Shown: positions 25,187-34,700, counted from the stretch's first letter. The stretch: 49,732 nucleotides of DNA from Anaerocolumna sp. (GCA_029239975.1 JARBTX010000025.1:1-49732), one strand, 5' to 3'. Notes: generated by a model not told the origin, from the letters alone. A program made the numbers and translations.

Positions 25187-25565
25187 TTGGCTTTTCCTCC
25201 TATGACTTGCTCCATTTATTATAGTATAAATAACTATAATTTTCAAGAATTATTATAGAATAATTACAATTATATAGGTTTTATATGGAATAAATATGAT
25301 TAATTAAATTTAGTTATGATTAATTCGTATTTTATATGTTAATATAGAAATAAATTAAAATTAATATTTATTAATATGATTATATATGAATTAATATGAA
25401 TAATATTTTTTATTGTCCAATGTATGGAGATTTAAGTTGGAGATGGAAAGGTATAATTCATTGAAACATATGATGGAAATAAAATGACATCTGATGAATT
25501 TTTAACTATTTAGTAGATAATTGCAGTATGCAGTAAATAATAAACCACCATCACAAAGATCTTTT
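25187..25565. other. AT-rich gene-free stretch
   Basis: Extremely AT-rich with many TTAATATGATTA-like short repeats. Short reading frames between 25420 and 25530 are broken by stops and look decayed. No promoter for the HTH-methylase unit was clear. Confidence 0.5.
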
Positions 25566-25682
25566 ATGGATTCCCACCATTCCGCTGTATTTTTTATTAA
25601 TAGAAAGAATCCAAAATTAAATGAGTATAAAGTTAATAATGAAGACTATGTTAAAAATAATATTAACTTTGATAACAATTAA
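25566..25682 (+). pseudogene. Fragment of an unrecognised gene
   Basis: An open frame of 38 codons, MDSHHSAVFFINRKNPKLNE then YKVNNEDYVKNNINFDNN-stop, extends upstream a few codons (KPPSQRSF) to a stop. There is no ribosome binding site at the ATG. The composition looks like real protein and it is followed by a strong terminator, so it is probably the 3' end of a decayed gene. I do not recognise the family. Confidence 0.4.
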
Positions 25683-25713
25683 ATTTAAACTGATTAATTA
25701 GATTTTATGTTAG

Positions 25714-25764
25714 TTATCTTGTTCACAGTGATTCAATAACTTGTGAACAAGATAATTTTTTTTT
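25714..25764 (+). terminator. Strong rho-independent terminator
   Basis: TTATCTTGTTCACA (25714-25727) pairs perfectly with TGTGAACAAGATAA (25742-25755), and nine T follow. It ends whatever transcript covers the fragment at 25566-25682. Confidence 0.9.
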
Positions 25765-25813
25765 ATTTACTATTAGATTAGAGTGTTCAAAACCCTTCTG
25801 CAACTTTGCCATA

Positions 25814-25907
25814 GTCAATTTGCACATACGCATACCTACTTAAGCGTGATGCAAACTAACTTCTTGTTTGCATCACGCGTTGATAAGCTAACAACGTGCA
25901 AATTGAC
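25814..25907. repeat. Nested palindrome
   Basis: The outer 12-bp repeats GTCAATTTGCAC/GTGCAAATTGAC and inner 12-bp repeats GCGTGATGCAAA/TTTGCATCACGC are both perfect. They are separated by 18-nt unpaired stretches and an 11-nt loop. There is no T-tract and no gene. It resembles a small MITE or a structured RNA. Confidence 0.75.
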
Positions 25908-26074
25908 GTATATAAATTTAAAATGAGCTTTTGATACACGAAACCTATTCATTAATAATATTTTTTATATCTGGAAAATTATTTTAATTATCTCATTGAC
26001 ATTTTTTAAGACCCGTGCTATATTTAAGCATACATTTCATATAGATTTAGTATGATATAAAGAAGGGTAACAAA

Positions 26075-26734
26075 ATGGATTTTAATTTTATTGCAAAATA
26101 CACCCCAGAGTATTGGGAAGCAGCGAAATTGACTTTAACATTATCATTTTATGGCATATTGTTGTCGCTGGTAATTGGATTTCTTTTTAGTTTAATAAGG
26201 TATTATAAAATACCTGTCTTAAGAAGAATTGTTGAAATCTACATAGAAATATCCAGAAATACTCCCCTATTAATTCAATTATTTTTTCTATATTACGGAT
26301 TACCAAAGATGGGAGTCTTATTAGAAGCCAAAACCTGTGCTATTGTTGGCTTATCCTTTTTAGGCGGTAGTTACATGGCAGAATCCTTTCGTAGTGGACT
26401 TGAAGCGGTAGGAAAAATCCAGATTGAATCTGGTTTAAGCATTGGTCTAACAAAATTACAATTAATTCGATATGTAATTCTTCCGCAAGCACTTGCCATA
26501 TCTGTTCCATCATTAGGTGCAAATGCAATATTTCTTTTGAAAGAAACTTCTCTTTTTAGTGCAGTTGCCTTGGCTGATCTTATGTTCGTAGCAAAAGATT
26601 TGATTGGAATGTATTATAAAACAAATGAGGCCCTTTTCATGTTAGTACTGTCGTATTGTATTATTTTATTGCCTCTTTCTTTCTTACTTTCACGTTTAGA
26701 AAGGAGGTTACGATATGCTGGATATGGGCATTAA
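26075..26734 (+). CDS. Polar amino acid ABC transporter permease
   Basis: A 219-aa membrane protein of the HisM/GlnP family with about five helices. YIEISRNTPLLIQLFFLYYG is the characteristic N-terminal signature, and GLSIGLTKLQLIRYVILPQA is the EAA loop that contacts the ATPase. It overlaps the next permease by 20 bp. With 26715-29355 it makes an importer for polar amino acids such as Glu, Gln or Cys. Confidence 0.92.
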   Translation: MDFNFIAKYTPEYWEAAKLTLTLSFYGILLSLVIGFLFSLIRYYKIPVLRRIVEIYIEISRNTPLLIQLFFLYYGLPKMGVLLEAKTCAIVGLSFLGGSYMAESFRSGLEAVGKIQIESGLSIGLTKLQLIRYVILPQALAISVPSLGANAIFLLKETSLFSAVALADLMFVAKDLIGMYYKTNEALFMLVLSYCIILLPLSFLLSRLERRLRYAGYGH

Positions 26735-27392
26735 TATATTATTTCAAGGTAAAAATCTTGAACGAATGTTAAATGGTCTACTGGTATCATTCCGAATTGC
26801 TTTTATTGCAATTATCATATCAAGTATTCTAGGAATTATATTTGGAATCATTATGACTTCCAAAAAAACTTGGGTAAAGGTACTTTGTAGGATTTATCTT
26901 GAAACGGTTCGAATCATACCTGTACTTGTTTGGTTATTTATCTTCTATTTTGGTGTAACAAAAGCGTTAAAGATTCATCTTGATGGAGAAATCGTATCCA
27001 TTATTGTATTCACCCTGTGGGGAACCGCAGAAATGGGTGATATTGTTAGGGGGTCTGTAACATCACTACCAAAACATCAACGTGAAAGTGGTAAAGCAAT
27101 TGGTTTAACAGAAAACCAGATTTACTACTACATTATCATTCCACAAGCAGTAAGAAGAATGTTACCGGGTGCAATTAATTTAGCAACTAGAATGATAAAA
27201 ACTACTTCTTTAGTTGTACTTATCGGTGTTGTTGAAGTCTTAAAAGTAGGTCAACAGATTATCGAATCTGGTATATTAAAGAATCCAACTGCTCCATTTT
27301 ATATATACAGTTTTATCTTTGTATTATATTTTATCATCTGTTATCCCATCTCATTGTTATCAAAATGGCTTGAAAAGAAATGGGAATCCTAG
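26715..27392 (+). CDS. Polar amino acid ABC transporter permease
   Basis: A 225-aa second permease, pairing with the preceding one as a heterodimer. YLETVRIIPVLVWLFIFYFG is the family signature, and GKAIGLTENQIYYYIIIPQA is the EAA loop. AAAGGAGG lies 7 nt before the ATG, inside the end of the previous gene. Confidence 0.92.
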   Translation: MLDMGINILFQGKNLERMLNGLLVSFRIAFIAIIISSILGIIFGIIMTSKKTWVKVLCRIYLETVRIIPVLVWLFIFYFGVTKALKIHLDGEIVSIIVFTLWGTAEMGDIVRGSVTSLPKHQRESGKAIGLTENQIYYYIIIPQAVRRMLPGAINLATRMIKTTSLVVLIGVVEVLKVGQQIIESGILKNPTAPFYIYSFIFVLYFIICYPISLLSKWLEKKWES

Positions 27393-27401
27393 GAGGACAT
27401 T

Positions 27402-28148
27402 ATGGCAGTTTTAGAGCATGTTTTAGAAATTACAAACTTAAGTAAATATTACGATGGGAAATCTCCAATTTTAAAAGATTTATCTCTCACCATCAATAAA
27501 GGTGAAGTAGTCGTAATCCTTGGCCCTTCTGGCTGTGGTAAAAGTACATTACTTCGATGTATCAATGGTTTGGAAGAATTTCAGTCTGGTGATATTAAAT
27601 TAAACAAGGAATCTATTATAGCGAACAAAAAGGTTTTACACAAAATACGTCAAAAAGTTGGAATGGTATTTCAAAGTTATGATCTATTCCCTCATATGAC
27701 TGTTATGGATAACATATTATTAGGGCCTATGAAAGCACAGGGAAGAGAGAAAAAGGAAGTCATAAAGCAAGCGGAACAACTTTTAGAACGTGTTGGTTTA
27801 CTAGAAAAGAGAGATGCTTATCCTAGACAACTTTCAGGTGGCCAAAAACAAAGAGTTGCAATTGTAAGATCACTTTGTATGAATCCAGAAATTATGTTAT
27901 TTGATGAAGTTACTGCAGCACTTGACCCTGAAATGGTAAGAGAAGTATTAGATGTTATGTTAGAACTTGCAAAGCAAGGAACTACAATGGCTATTGTTAC
28001 TCATGAAATGAAATTTGCTAGTGCAGTTGCCGATCGTATTATATTTATCGACGAAGGAGTCATCATTGAAGAAGGAACTCCGGAGGAGTTCTTTTCTAGT
28101 CCTAAGACAGAACGCGCACAGCGCTTCTTAAATATATTTAACTTTTAG
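27402..28148 (+). CDS. Polar amino acid ABC transporter ATP-binding protein
   Basis: A 248-aa GlnQ-type ATPase. Walker A is [10 protein letters not shown], the Q-loop is [18 protein letters not shown], the signature is [15 protein letters not shown], Walker B is [12 protein letters not shown] and the H-loop is [20 protein letters not shown] precedes the ATG. It follows the two permeases directly. Confidence 0.95.
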   Translation: MAVLEHVLEITNLSKYYDGKSPILKDLSLTINKGEVVVILGPSGCGKSTLLRCINGLEEFQSGDIKLNKESIIANKKVLHKIRQKVGMVFQSYDLFPHMTVMDNILLGPMKAQGREKKEVIKQAEQLLERVGLLEKRDAYPRQLSGGQKQRVAIVRSLCMNPEIMLFDEVTAALDPEMVREVLDVMLELAKQGTTMAIVTHEMKFASAVADRIIFIDEGVIIEEGTPEEFFSSPKTERAQRFLNIFNF

Positions 28149-28159
28149 AATTTAGGTTT

Positions 28160-28313
28160 GGATTACAAAGCATAGGATGAATATGAGTGTATATGAATTC
28201 ATCTGGCTCGCCTTTCCTTCAATCGGTAAAGGGCACCGATTTCAGCCGGTCTTCGTCATCTGAATCGATATACACTCATATTCATAATTTATGTTTTGGG
28301 AAATCTGAATCCT
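28160..28313. repeat. Long palindromic element C after the ABC ATPase
   Basis: A perfect 18-bp stem (28177-28194 with 28268-28285) encloses about 73 nt. Inside are GGCT/AGCC and ATCGGT/ACCGAT stems and two direct CATCTG copies. A weak outer GGATT/AATCC pairing surrounds it. There is no T-tract. It separates the membrane and ATPase genes from the binding-protein gene and may stabilise the upstream mRNA or be a mobile repeat. Confidence 0.7.
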
Positions 28314-28328
28314 ATATTTAACGTTTTG

Positions 28329-28473
28329 GCTATTGTGAAACATCATTTTTAATTATTTATCATACAGTTTATACGTTTTTTTAGCTGAATCTTGCCCATC
28401 ATGACAACTTAAGATATAGAATTCGCATAAGTTGTTTGATAAGTTCGTTAAAGTATAGAGTTTCGCAATTGAC
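28329..28473 (+). repeat. Palindromic element A (copy 1 of a two-copy family)
   Basis: The ends are ATTGTGAAAC (28332-28341) and GTTTCGCAAT (28460-28469). The centre holds TAGCTGAATCTTGCCC then ACAACTTAAG, and imperfect stems lie between. The second copy at 42012-42159 has the same ends and apical sequence on the same strand but different intermediate stems. It lies just before the solute-binding protein gene. Confidence 0.75.
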
Positions 28474-28500
28474 TATATTATTTTTAAAAGGAGAGAGATT

Positions 28501-29355
28501 ATGAAAAAAAGTATCAAATTATTATCACTTGTACTCGTAGTTATATTGGCTTTAGGAGCTTTAACTGCTTGTGGATCGAAAGGTTCAAGCAACGGTACAC
28601 CAACATTAGAAGACATTAAGAAAAACGGAAAAATTAGAATTGGTGTTTTTAGTGATAAGCCACCTTTTGGTTATGTAGATGCTGATGGAAAAAACCAAGG
28701 TTTTGATGTATATATAGCAAAAAGATTTGCAAAAGACTTACTTGGCGATGAAAATGCTGTGGAATTTGTATTAGTTGAAGCTGCAAGCCGTGTTGAATAT
28801 CTTGAAACAAATAAAGTAGATATTATTCTTGCTAACTTTACTGTAACTGATGAAAGAAAAGAAAAAGTTGATTTTACAAATCCTTATATGAAATGCGCTC
28901 TAGGTGTTGTATCCCCTGATGGAGCTTTAATCACAGATGTTGAACAATTAAAAGGTAAAAAACTAATCGTAAATAAAGGTACTACCGCTGAAACTTATTT
29001 TACAGAAAATTATCCTGATATTGAATTATTAAAATTCGATCAAAACACAGAAGCATTTAACGCATTAAAAGATGGCCGTGGTGATGCTCTTGCTCATGAT
29101 AATACCTTATTATTTGCATGGGCACTTGAGAATCCTGGATTTACAACTGGTGTTGAAGCTCTAGGAAATCAAGATTTAATTGCTCCAGCAGTTCAAAAAG
29201 GAAATACGGAATTATTAAACTGGATTAATGAAGAATTAACTAAACTTGGTGAAGAAAACTTCATTCACGAAGCATATGATGCAACATTACTTCCTGTTTA
29301 CGGTGATACTGTTGATCCAGAATCTGTTGTTGTAGAAGGCGGTATTGTAAAATAA
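28501..29355 (+). CDS. Amino acid ABC transporter substrate-binding lipoprotein
   Basis: A 284-aa SBP_bac_3 protein. The lipoprotein signal peptide covers 1-23 and ends in the lipobox LTAC. The binding domain has KIRIGVFSDKPPFGYVDADG, NFTVTDERKEKVDFTNPYM and GTTAETYFTENYP. It delivers polar amino acids to the preceding permeases. GGAGAGAGATT precedes the ATG. About 350 bp with two large hairpins separate it from the ATPase gene, perhaps allowing higher expression. Confidence 0.93.
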   Translation: MKKSIKLLSLVLVVILALGALTACGSKGSSNGTPTLEDIKKNGKIRIGVFSDKPPFGYVDADGKNQGFDVYIAKRFAKDLLGDENAVEFVLVEAASRVEYLETNKVDIILANFTVTDERKEKVDFTNPYMKCALGVVSPDGALITDVEQLKGKKLIVNKGTTAETYFTENYPDIELLKFDQNTEAFNALKDGRGDALAHDNTLLFAWALENPGFTTGVEALGNQDLIAPAVQKGNTELLNWINEELTKLGEENFIHEAYDATLLPVYGDTVDPESVVVEGGIVK

Positions 29356-29442
29356 TTAGCCATATTTGTAGCAATAATAATAGTTGATTAAGAATATTTA
29401 AACAAAAGCTATTCGCAAAATCGCTACTGAAACTTTATCTTA

Positions 29443-29482
29443 GATTAGGTGTATAAGATTTATTGTACACCTAATCTTTTTT
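29443..29482 (+). terminator. Terminator after the binding-protein gene
   Basis: GATTAGGTGTA pairs with TACACCTAATC and TTTTTT follows. Confidence 0.9.
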
Positions 29483-29517
29483 AATTAAGTTGCTTTTTTA
29501 CTTTCGTCCTTTTCATC

Positions 29518-29982
29518 CTAATTTGATAAACTTAAATCGTTATATTCATACAACTGATCTAAAATAAAAAACATCCGTTTTTGCTTATTTTTAATTAAGT
29601 CATCTACAACAATATTACTCAAATTATCGTCCTTGCAATGTTGTAATAATGCTGTATATATTTCATAGGAATTTTTTTCTTCTTGTAAAGCAAATCCAAA
29701 AAAGTCCTTTTGAGACATTAAATGTAGTTCTTTTCCGTTTGTTGTAATATAACTTAAGGCGTTTTTAAAAAGTTCATAAAATTGATTATCTAATTCTTGG
29801 TTCTTTAAATACTCATTATTAGCAAAATTAAGGATTTGTACTTTATCTTTTCTTTCCTCTTCTGCAAAAATTTTTAAAACTCGATTTCGCTCCTTATCAC
29901 TTAAAACAGAACTATTTTCATATATTTTAGCTGCTACGTCTTCTATATGAGCCAATACAATAAATCCAGTTTGTAATTTCAT
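29518..29982 (-). CDS. Helical ferritin-like hypothetical protein
   Basis: A 154-aa, all-helical, charged protein. Segments AHIEDVAAKIYENSSV, FAEEERKDKVQILNFANN and LQEEKNSYEIYTALLQHC have the spacing of rubrerythrin/ferritin-like helices with Glu, Glu-Glu and His candidates, but the full metal-site pattern is not clear. The ATG at 29980-29982 follows GGAGAAGTGAAT and comes directly after the glycosyltransferase stop, so it is the last gene of that operon. Function unknown. Confidence 0.6.
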   Translation of the reverse strand: MKLQTGFIVLAHIEDVAAKIYENSSVLSDKERNRVLKIFAEEERKDKVQILNFANNEYLKNQELDNQFYELFKNALSYITTNGKELHLMSQKDFFGFALQEEKNSYEIYTALLQHCKDDNLSNIVVDDLIKNKQKRMFFILDQLYEYNDLSLSN

Positions 29983-29984
29983 AT

Positions 29985-31382
29985 TCACTTCTCCAAGTCT
30001 TGAAAGGATCTTCTTTTTATTGTTCCCCATTTCTTACTTCCTTTTTTAAAATTGAAAAAAGAACTTACTCTCCACCATACCGTAAGTTGCCTGTACATGA
30101 ACTGTTCTAATAAACTATAAATGATAAGTTTTGTTATAACGTTTAGTCCGGTATAACGCTTATATGATAGAACTTCAAATAGTATGGCTGACAATGAATA
30201 TAGAATTCCATATAAAATTGCCATTAAAAATACATAGATAAAAAATTCTGATAAAGTCCCTGTAGTAATTGATAGTAATAAAAAAAGATATCCCGCAAAT
30301 TCAATAACAGGTCCAAGCATTTCTACAGCAAAAAAATAAGGCATAGAAAGCATTCCAACTGTTCCATATTTGGGATTTAAAATCATTTTTTTATGTCTTA
30401 GAATGGAATCCGTAAGGCCACGATGCCATCTAATTCTTTGATTTCTTAATCCTTTTAAGGTATCAGGAGCCTGGGTCCAACACACTGCATCTGAAGTAAA
30501 ATCAACTTTGTAATCTATTTTATTTTTTTTATAAAATTCATGCATTTTAAGGGTTAGCTCCATATCTTCTCCAATGGTTTTGCTATAACCACCCACATTC
30601 ACTACAGCTGATTTCTTAAAAACACCAAATGCTCCGGATATGATAAGAAGTGCATTCATTTTTTCCCATCCAATACGACTTGTTAAGAATGCTCTAAAAT
30701 ATTCAATAATCTGAAATCGCACAATAGCCTTTTTGGGCAATCTAGCCTCTACTAATTTACCTTCTTTAATAATACAACCATTTGCTATTCTTATAAAACC
30801 ACCTACTGCAATGGTATTTTCATTATTAAGAAATGGTTTTACTATCCTAAGCAAAGCATTTTTTTCAATAATACAGTCTGCATCTATTCCACAAAATAAT
30901 GGGTATCTAGAAAGATTAATGCCAGCATTTAAGGCATCTGCTTTTCCTCCATTTATTTTATCAACCACTACTAGATTTGGTAATGCAAATGAACTATATA
31001 CTGCTCTAATATGCTCACAATCGACTAGCATATTGATTTCAACGTCAATTTTTCTTAGATTAAAATACTCTACAATCTTAGATAGTGTATGATCTTTTGA
31101 ACCATCGTTTACAACCACTATCTCAAATTCCGGATAATTTAAATCTAGTAAAGATATGATATTATCAATAATAGTAGCTTCTTCATTAAATGCTGGTACA
31201 ACTATGGAAATAGGTTTTGTATAATTACTAATAATCGTAACATCATTATTTACTATTTTAATAAACTCTCTTAGCTTATTAGAAGAAAGTAAAATTAATA
31301 CAATATATAAAAAACTAATCAGAAAAAAATAAATAAATATAAAAATACTACTAATATTAATAAGTTGAATGAGCTGATTCAT
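29985..31382 (-). CDS. Membrane-bound family 2 glycosyltransferase
   Basis: A 465-aa processive-type GT2. One N-terminal helix leads to the catalytic domain with PISIVVPAFNEEATI, VVVNDGSKDHT, GIDADCII, GEDMELTLKMHEF and QRIRWHRG (the QxxRW motif), then three or four C-terminal helices. This layout is that of cellulose, hyaluronan or poly-GlcNAc synthases. It overlaps the HEAT-repeat gene by 26 bp. It probably polymerises an exported polysaccharide; the sugar is unknown. Confidence 0.9.
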   Translation of the reverse strand: MNQLIQLINISSIFIFIYFFLISFLYIVLILLSSNKLREFIKIVNNDVTIISNYTKPISIVVPAFNEEATIIDNIISLLDLNYPEFEIVVVNDGSKDHTLSKIVEYFNLRKIDVEINMLVDCEHIRAVYSSFALPNLVVVDKINGGKADALNAGINLSRYPLFCGIDADCIIEKNALLRIVKPFLNNENTIAVGGFIRIANGCIIKEGKLVEARLPKKAIVRFQIIEYFRAFLTSRIGWEKMNALLIISGAFGVFKKSAVVNVGGYSKTIGEDMELTLKMHEFYKKNKIDYKVDFTSDAVCWTQAPDTLKGLRNQRIRWHRGLTDSILRHKKMILNPKYGTVGMLSMPYFFAVEMLGPVIEFAGYLFLLLSITTGTLSEFFIYVFLMAILYGILYSLSAILFEVLSYKRYTGLNVITKLIIYSLLEQFMYRQLTVWWRVSSFFNFKKGSKKWGTIKRRSFQDLEK

Positions 31383-32454
31383 TCTTTTTTGCCTTGGTTC
31401 CTTTCACAATGTTATAAACATCTTTATTGGAATTTAAAAAGTAATAAGCCAAATCCGATATACTTTTATTATTCACATCTAAAGTCAAATCTATTAAAGT
31501 ATATATACCTTCTTCTCCCATGGCAACTATGGATTTAATTGCATTATAACGAACCCACCATTCTGCATCACTTGTCATTTTAATTAAACTATCTTTGACT
31601 AATGTAAATTTGAAATTACTTAATCCCTTTGTAACGGACATTCTTACTTGCCAATCTTCTTCATTTTCATATACATGAATTAAATCTTTTAGATATTTTT
31701 CATTTTCACTATTGCTTATAATTTTTATAGCAGCTATCTTAACCTCTCTGTCATCCTTTAAGAAGTTTAAAAAACAGTCTGTATAATTTTCCTGTTTTAT
31801 CTCTTCTTTTGTCATTATATTTTTCATATAAATTATTTTACCAGTACTAGTTGTTTCATTTAGTAATAACTCCATCCATTTTTCAAAAACCATCTTGAAT
31901 TTACTTAAAATCTCAACGATTCTATCACTGACAATACTAGAATGTATTAATCTTTTCATTACTTCTTCTTTTTTATCTACTGGTAATTCCATAAGAGCTA
32001 ACCCAAAATAACTTAGATAGCTAATATCTAAATTCTCTGATCCTGCCAGTTTTAGTAATATATCATAAGCGGAATTGACTCTCATTAAAACTAGTTTTTT
32101 TAAGTGTTTCATATTAGTTCGCTTATAAAGCTTTTTTATAAGTGGCGTGTCCATTTTTAACTGTATAAATAACTTACTTAAATCCACATCTTCCTTTTCT
32201 GAATAATCAATTAAAATATCTATCGCAACGAAACGTTTAAAATCATTGTTTAATAAACTTTGTAATTCAGGTAAGTAAAATCTGTTTTCAATTGTTTTTA
32301 ATACCATAGGTGTTAAATCGTATAAAGTTGCTTGATACTTTTGATGCTTCAACTTATCTCGTATTGTTTGAAAATAGATTACAATAAGGATGATCGTAAT
32401 AATAAATAGTAAAATTATTATATTTAGAATTACTAATGTTCGCATTTTATTCAC
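31357..32454 (-). CDS. Membrane-anchored HEAT-repeat protein
   Basis: A 365-aa protein with one N-terminal membrane helix (about 5-30) followed by helical repeats. EEDWQVRMSVTKGLSNFK and DAEWWVRYNAIKSIVAMG are clear HEAT/PBS-lyase-like units. It probably scaffolds the glycosyltransferase encoded just downstream with overlap. It lies 29 bp after the TIM-barrel protein gene. Confidence 0.75.
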   Translation of the reverse strand: MNKMRTLVILNIIILLFIITIILIVIYFQTIRDKLKHQKYQATLYDLTPMVLKTIENRFYLPELQSLLNNDFKRFVAIDILIDYSEKEDVDLSKLFIQLKMDTPLIKKLYKRTNMKHLKKLVLMRVNSAYDILLKLAGSENLDISYLSYFGLALMELPVDKKEEVMKRLIHSSIVSDRIVEILSKFKMVFEKWMELLLNETTSTGKIIYMKNIMTKEEIKQENYTDCFLNFLKDDREVKIAAIKIISNSENEKYLKDLIHVYENEEDWQVRMSVTKGLSNFKFTLVKDSLIKMTSDAEWWVRYNAIKSIVAMGEEGIYTLIDLTLDVNNKSISDLAYYFLNSNKDVYNIVKGTKAKKNESAHSTY

Positions 32455-32483
32455 GTGTTCACCACTTTTATTCTTCCTAAGGT

Positions 32484-34616
32484 TTAATCATAGTTATATT
32501 TTTTAAATGCTTCTTTTAATATAAAATAAGATTGTTTTAACCTTTCATGATAGATAGGCATATCCCACGATCTCCAACTATATAAATTCATATTAACTGT
32601 TTGCTTGTCTTTTTCTAAGATACAACAACCAAAATGAAAGCCTTCTACAAGTTTTGGTTTTATCCCATTTGTATGAAAATCATCCATTATCATCTTTTTA
32701 GATGGATCCATAACATTTAGTATCTGCCAAGGTAAACGAATTTCTAAAATATTACCCTTTACATAAAAATCAGATAGTGAATTATAGTTTTTACTATTTG
32801 GATTACCATTACCAAATTTTAATTTACCTGTCTCAAACATAGAGAATGGGATCTCCATATTGCTATTCTTAATATAAAGTTCCTTATTTAAGCATAAATA
32901 GATTGGTACAAAGGAACCACTATTTTTCTGTTCATATATTGAATTTTTATATATAATTCCATGCTCATCATTATAAAGATACGTAAAGCTATCATAATAG
33001 GCGTCTACCTTTACACTTGAATTATCTTTTCCATTAATCTCAATGATAAAATCCACATTCTGACTAAACGAAATAGTTTTATATTTTATATTACCTTGAT
33101 TTTCTATGGTGTTAATGGGTATTATTAAGGTGTCCTTTAGAAAATCATAATTTAAATCCTTATACATAATGTATAGATATGTTTCGTCAGATTTTACATA
33201 AAGCTCCTTATCCATATCTTTTATCAAAGGTTTTTCTTTACTCCAATCCTTACTATCACCATCTACATAACAAGTACTTTCTGTCTTACCTGAATCGAAA
33301 GCCATCAAACCAAAATGTTGCTCATTGGTTTGGGAATTATTCCAATAAGCCCTTCTATCCGGAATATCAAAATCCATAGTATTCCAAGTTGTTTTAAACC
33401 ACTCATCTTGAAATGCAAAAACAATACCACCAGCGAAATCTTCCAAAAAAATATCTCGAATCATAGATGCATCCATTTCACCTTGTTCTTCTTCTGTTAA
33501 ATTCCCTTGATTGAATCCTGTCACTTTATTTTCGTGTGCAATCCCTCTTGATGATGGAACTCCAAATTCAGCTACAATAATAGGCATGGTATGCTCTTTT
33601 TTTAGATCTTTTAAATATGCTCTATAAGGATTTATTTTATTATTCTCATCATAAAAATTTATATAATCTTCTTGATAAGACATAGAATCTGGATAATATG
33701 GATAGATATGATACGAAGCAAATAATCCTGTTTTATAATTGTCTTTCTTTTTTATATGTTCCATGTTAACCGATACCATATCTTCATTTACAAGTGGTTC
33801 ATTGGGGTGTATGAGCATATCAGTGGTCACCCAATTTGTAAAACTAATCGGGTTTTGCATACTATATTTGTCCATTTCATACCCTATAGCATAATCTCCT
33901 ACTTCACATAAAAAAGTTTCAAATGGAGTTGCATGTTGGGTATTTAAATAAATACCATCATAACTTACGTTACTCTTATTTATCTTATTAGTCGAAACAA
34001 CAAACTCTGGATCCCATTCTATCCCTAGTATATAACCTATGACATAGTTTGAGATATCTTTATTATACAATCCGTATGCCAAACCAGATTCCTTTGATAC
34101 TTTTTTATTTCCATGGATTACATCTATAATAGCTGCAATGTCTTGCTTAAAACGATCCATAATCACAGGATTATATGCATTTTTTTGTTTTTGTATATCC
34201 TCTTCATTAATCCATACACCCTGCATTAGGTATAGGGGATCTTTCCGGTTTTTATTATACTCATATAATGCTTCATAAAACTCTGGTTTTAACATGGTAT
34301 ACACACGTATTGTATTGGCTCCCATATTACTTATATAATGAAACCATCTTAAATAATCTTTCTTAGCAATTCCATGTTCTCCTGGAAAATAACCTGGCTT
34401 TGTAGCACCAATATTTACACCTTTTATAAATGTCTTGTTCCATTTATCATCTTGATATAAATAAAAATATTGATTATTCACTTTGGCTATATATTTTATA
34501 GAATCATTATCTACAAATACATTCCTTCGATGGTAATCTGTATTGAAACGGACTGTTATGATTAACAAGGTTATAACAATACTAAAAAATACTCCTATTA
34601 CTACTGATTTTTTCAT
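32484..34616 (-). CDS. Membrane-anchored TIM-barrel glycosidase-like protein with CBM9-like domain
   Basis: A 710-aa extracytoplasmic protein with an N-terminal signal anchor. Residues about 50-420 resemble a GH-A clan barrel: GANTIRVYTMLKPEFYEALY and MPIIVAEFGVPSSRG, whose Glu is a candidate nucleophile, and FAFQDEWFKTTWN. Residues about 450-600 resemble a CBM9-type domain (VDGDSKDWSKEKP...LYVKSDETYLYIMYK). It is first in an operon with the HEAT and GT2 genes and may trim or transfer the polymer made there. The activity is inferred, not assigned to a GH family. Confidence 0.7.
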   Translation of the reverse strand: MKKSVVIGVFFSIVITLLIITVRFNTDYHRRNVFVDNDSIKYIAKVNNQYFYLYQDDKWNKTFIKGVNIGATKPGYFPGEHGIAKKDYLRWFHYISNMGANTIRVYTMLKPEFYEALYEYNKNRKDPLYLMQGVWINEEDIQKQKNAYNPVIMDRFKQDIAAIIDVIHGNKKVSKESGLAYGLYNKDISNYVIGYILGIEWDPEFVVSTNKINKSNVSYDGIYLNTQHATPFETFLCEVGDYAIGYEMDKYSMQNPISFTNWVTTDMLIHPNEPLVNEDMVSVNMEHIKKKDNYKTGLFASYHIYPYYPDSMSYQEDYINFYDENNKINPYRAYLKDLKKEHTMPIIVAEFGVPSSRGIAHENKVTGFNQGNLTEEEQGEMDASMIRDIFLEDFAGGIVFAFQDEWFKTTWNTMDFDIPDRRAYWNNSQTNEQHFGLMAFDSGKTESTCYVDGDSKDWSKEKPLIKDMDKELYVKSDETYLYIMYKDLNYDFLKDTLIIPINTIENQGNIKYKTISFSQNVDFIIEINGKDNSSVKVDAYYDSFTYLYNDEHGIIYKNSIYEQKNSGSFVPIYLCLNKELYIKNSNMEIPFSMFETGKLKFGNGNPNSKNYNSLSDFYVKGNILEIRLPWQILNVMDPSKKMIMDDFHTNGIKPKLVEGFHFGCCILEKDKQTVNMNLYSWRSWDMPIYHERLKQSYFILKEAFKKYNYD

Positions 34617-34656
34617 ACTTTATCATTCAATTTTACGCCTTTCATTATATAAAACT

Positions 34657-34700
34657 AGGGTGCTCAATTCTTTTGTTTTTATAACAAAAGACGGCACCCT
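34657..34700 (-). terminator. Terminator after the recombinase gene
   Basis: AGGGTGC pairs with GCACCCT, with an inner CTTTTGTT/AACAAAAG stem. It starts directly after the recombinase stop codon, with a short T-run (GTTTTATA) beyond on the minus strand. Confidence 0.8.
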
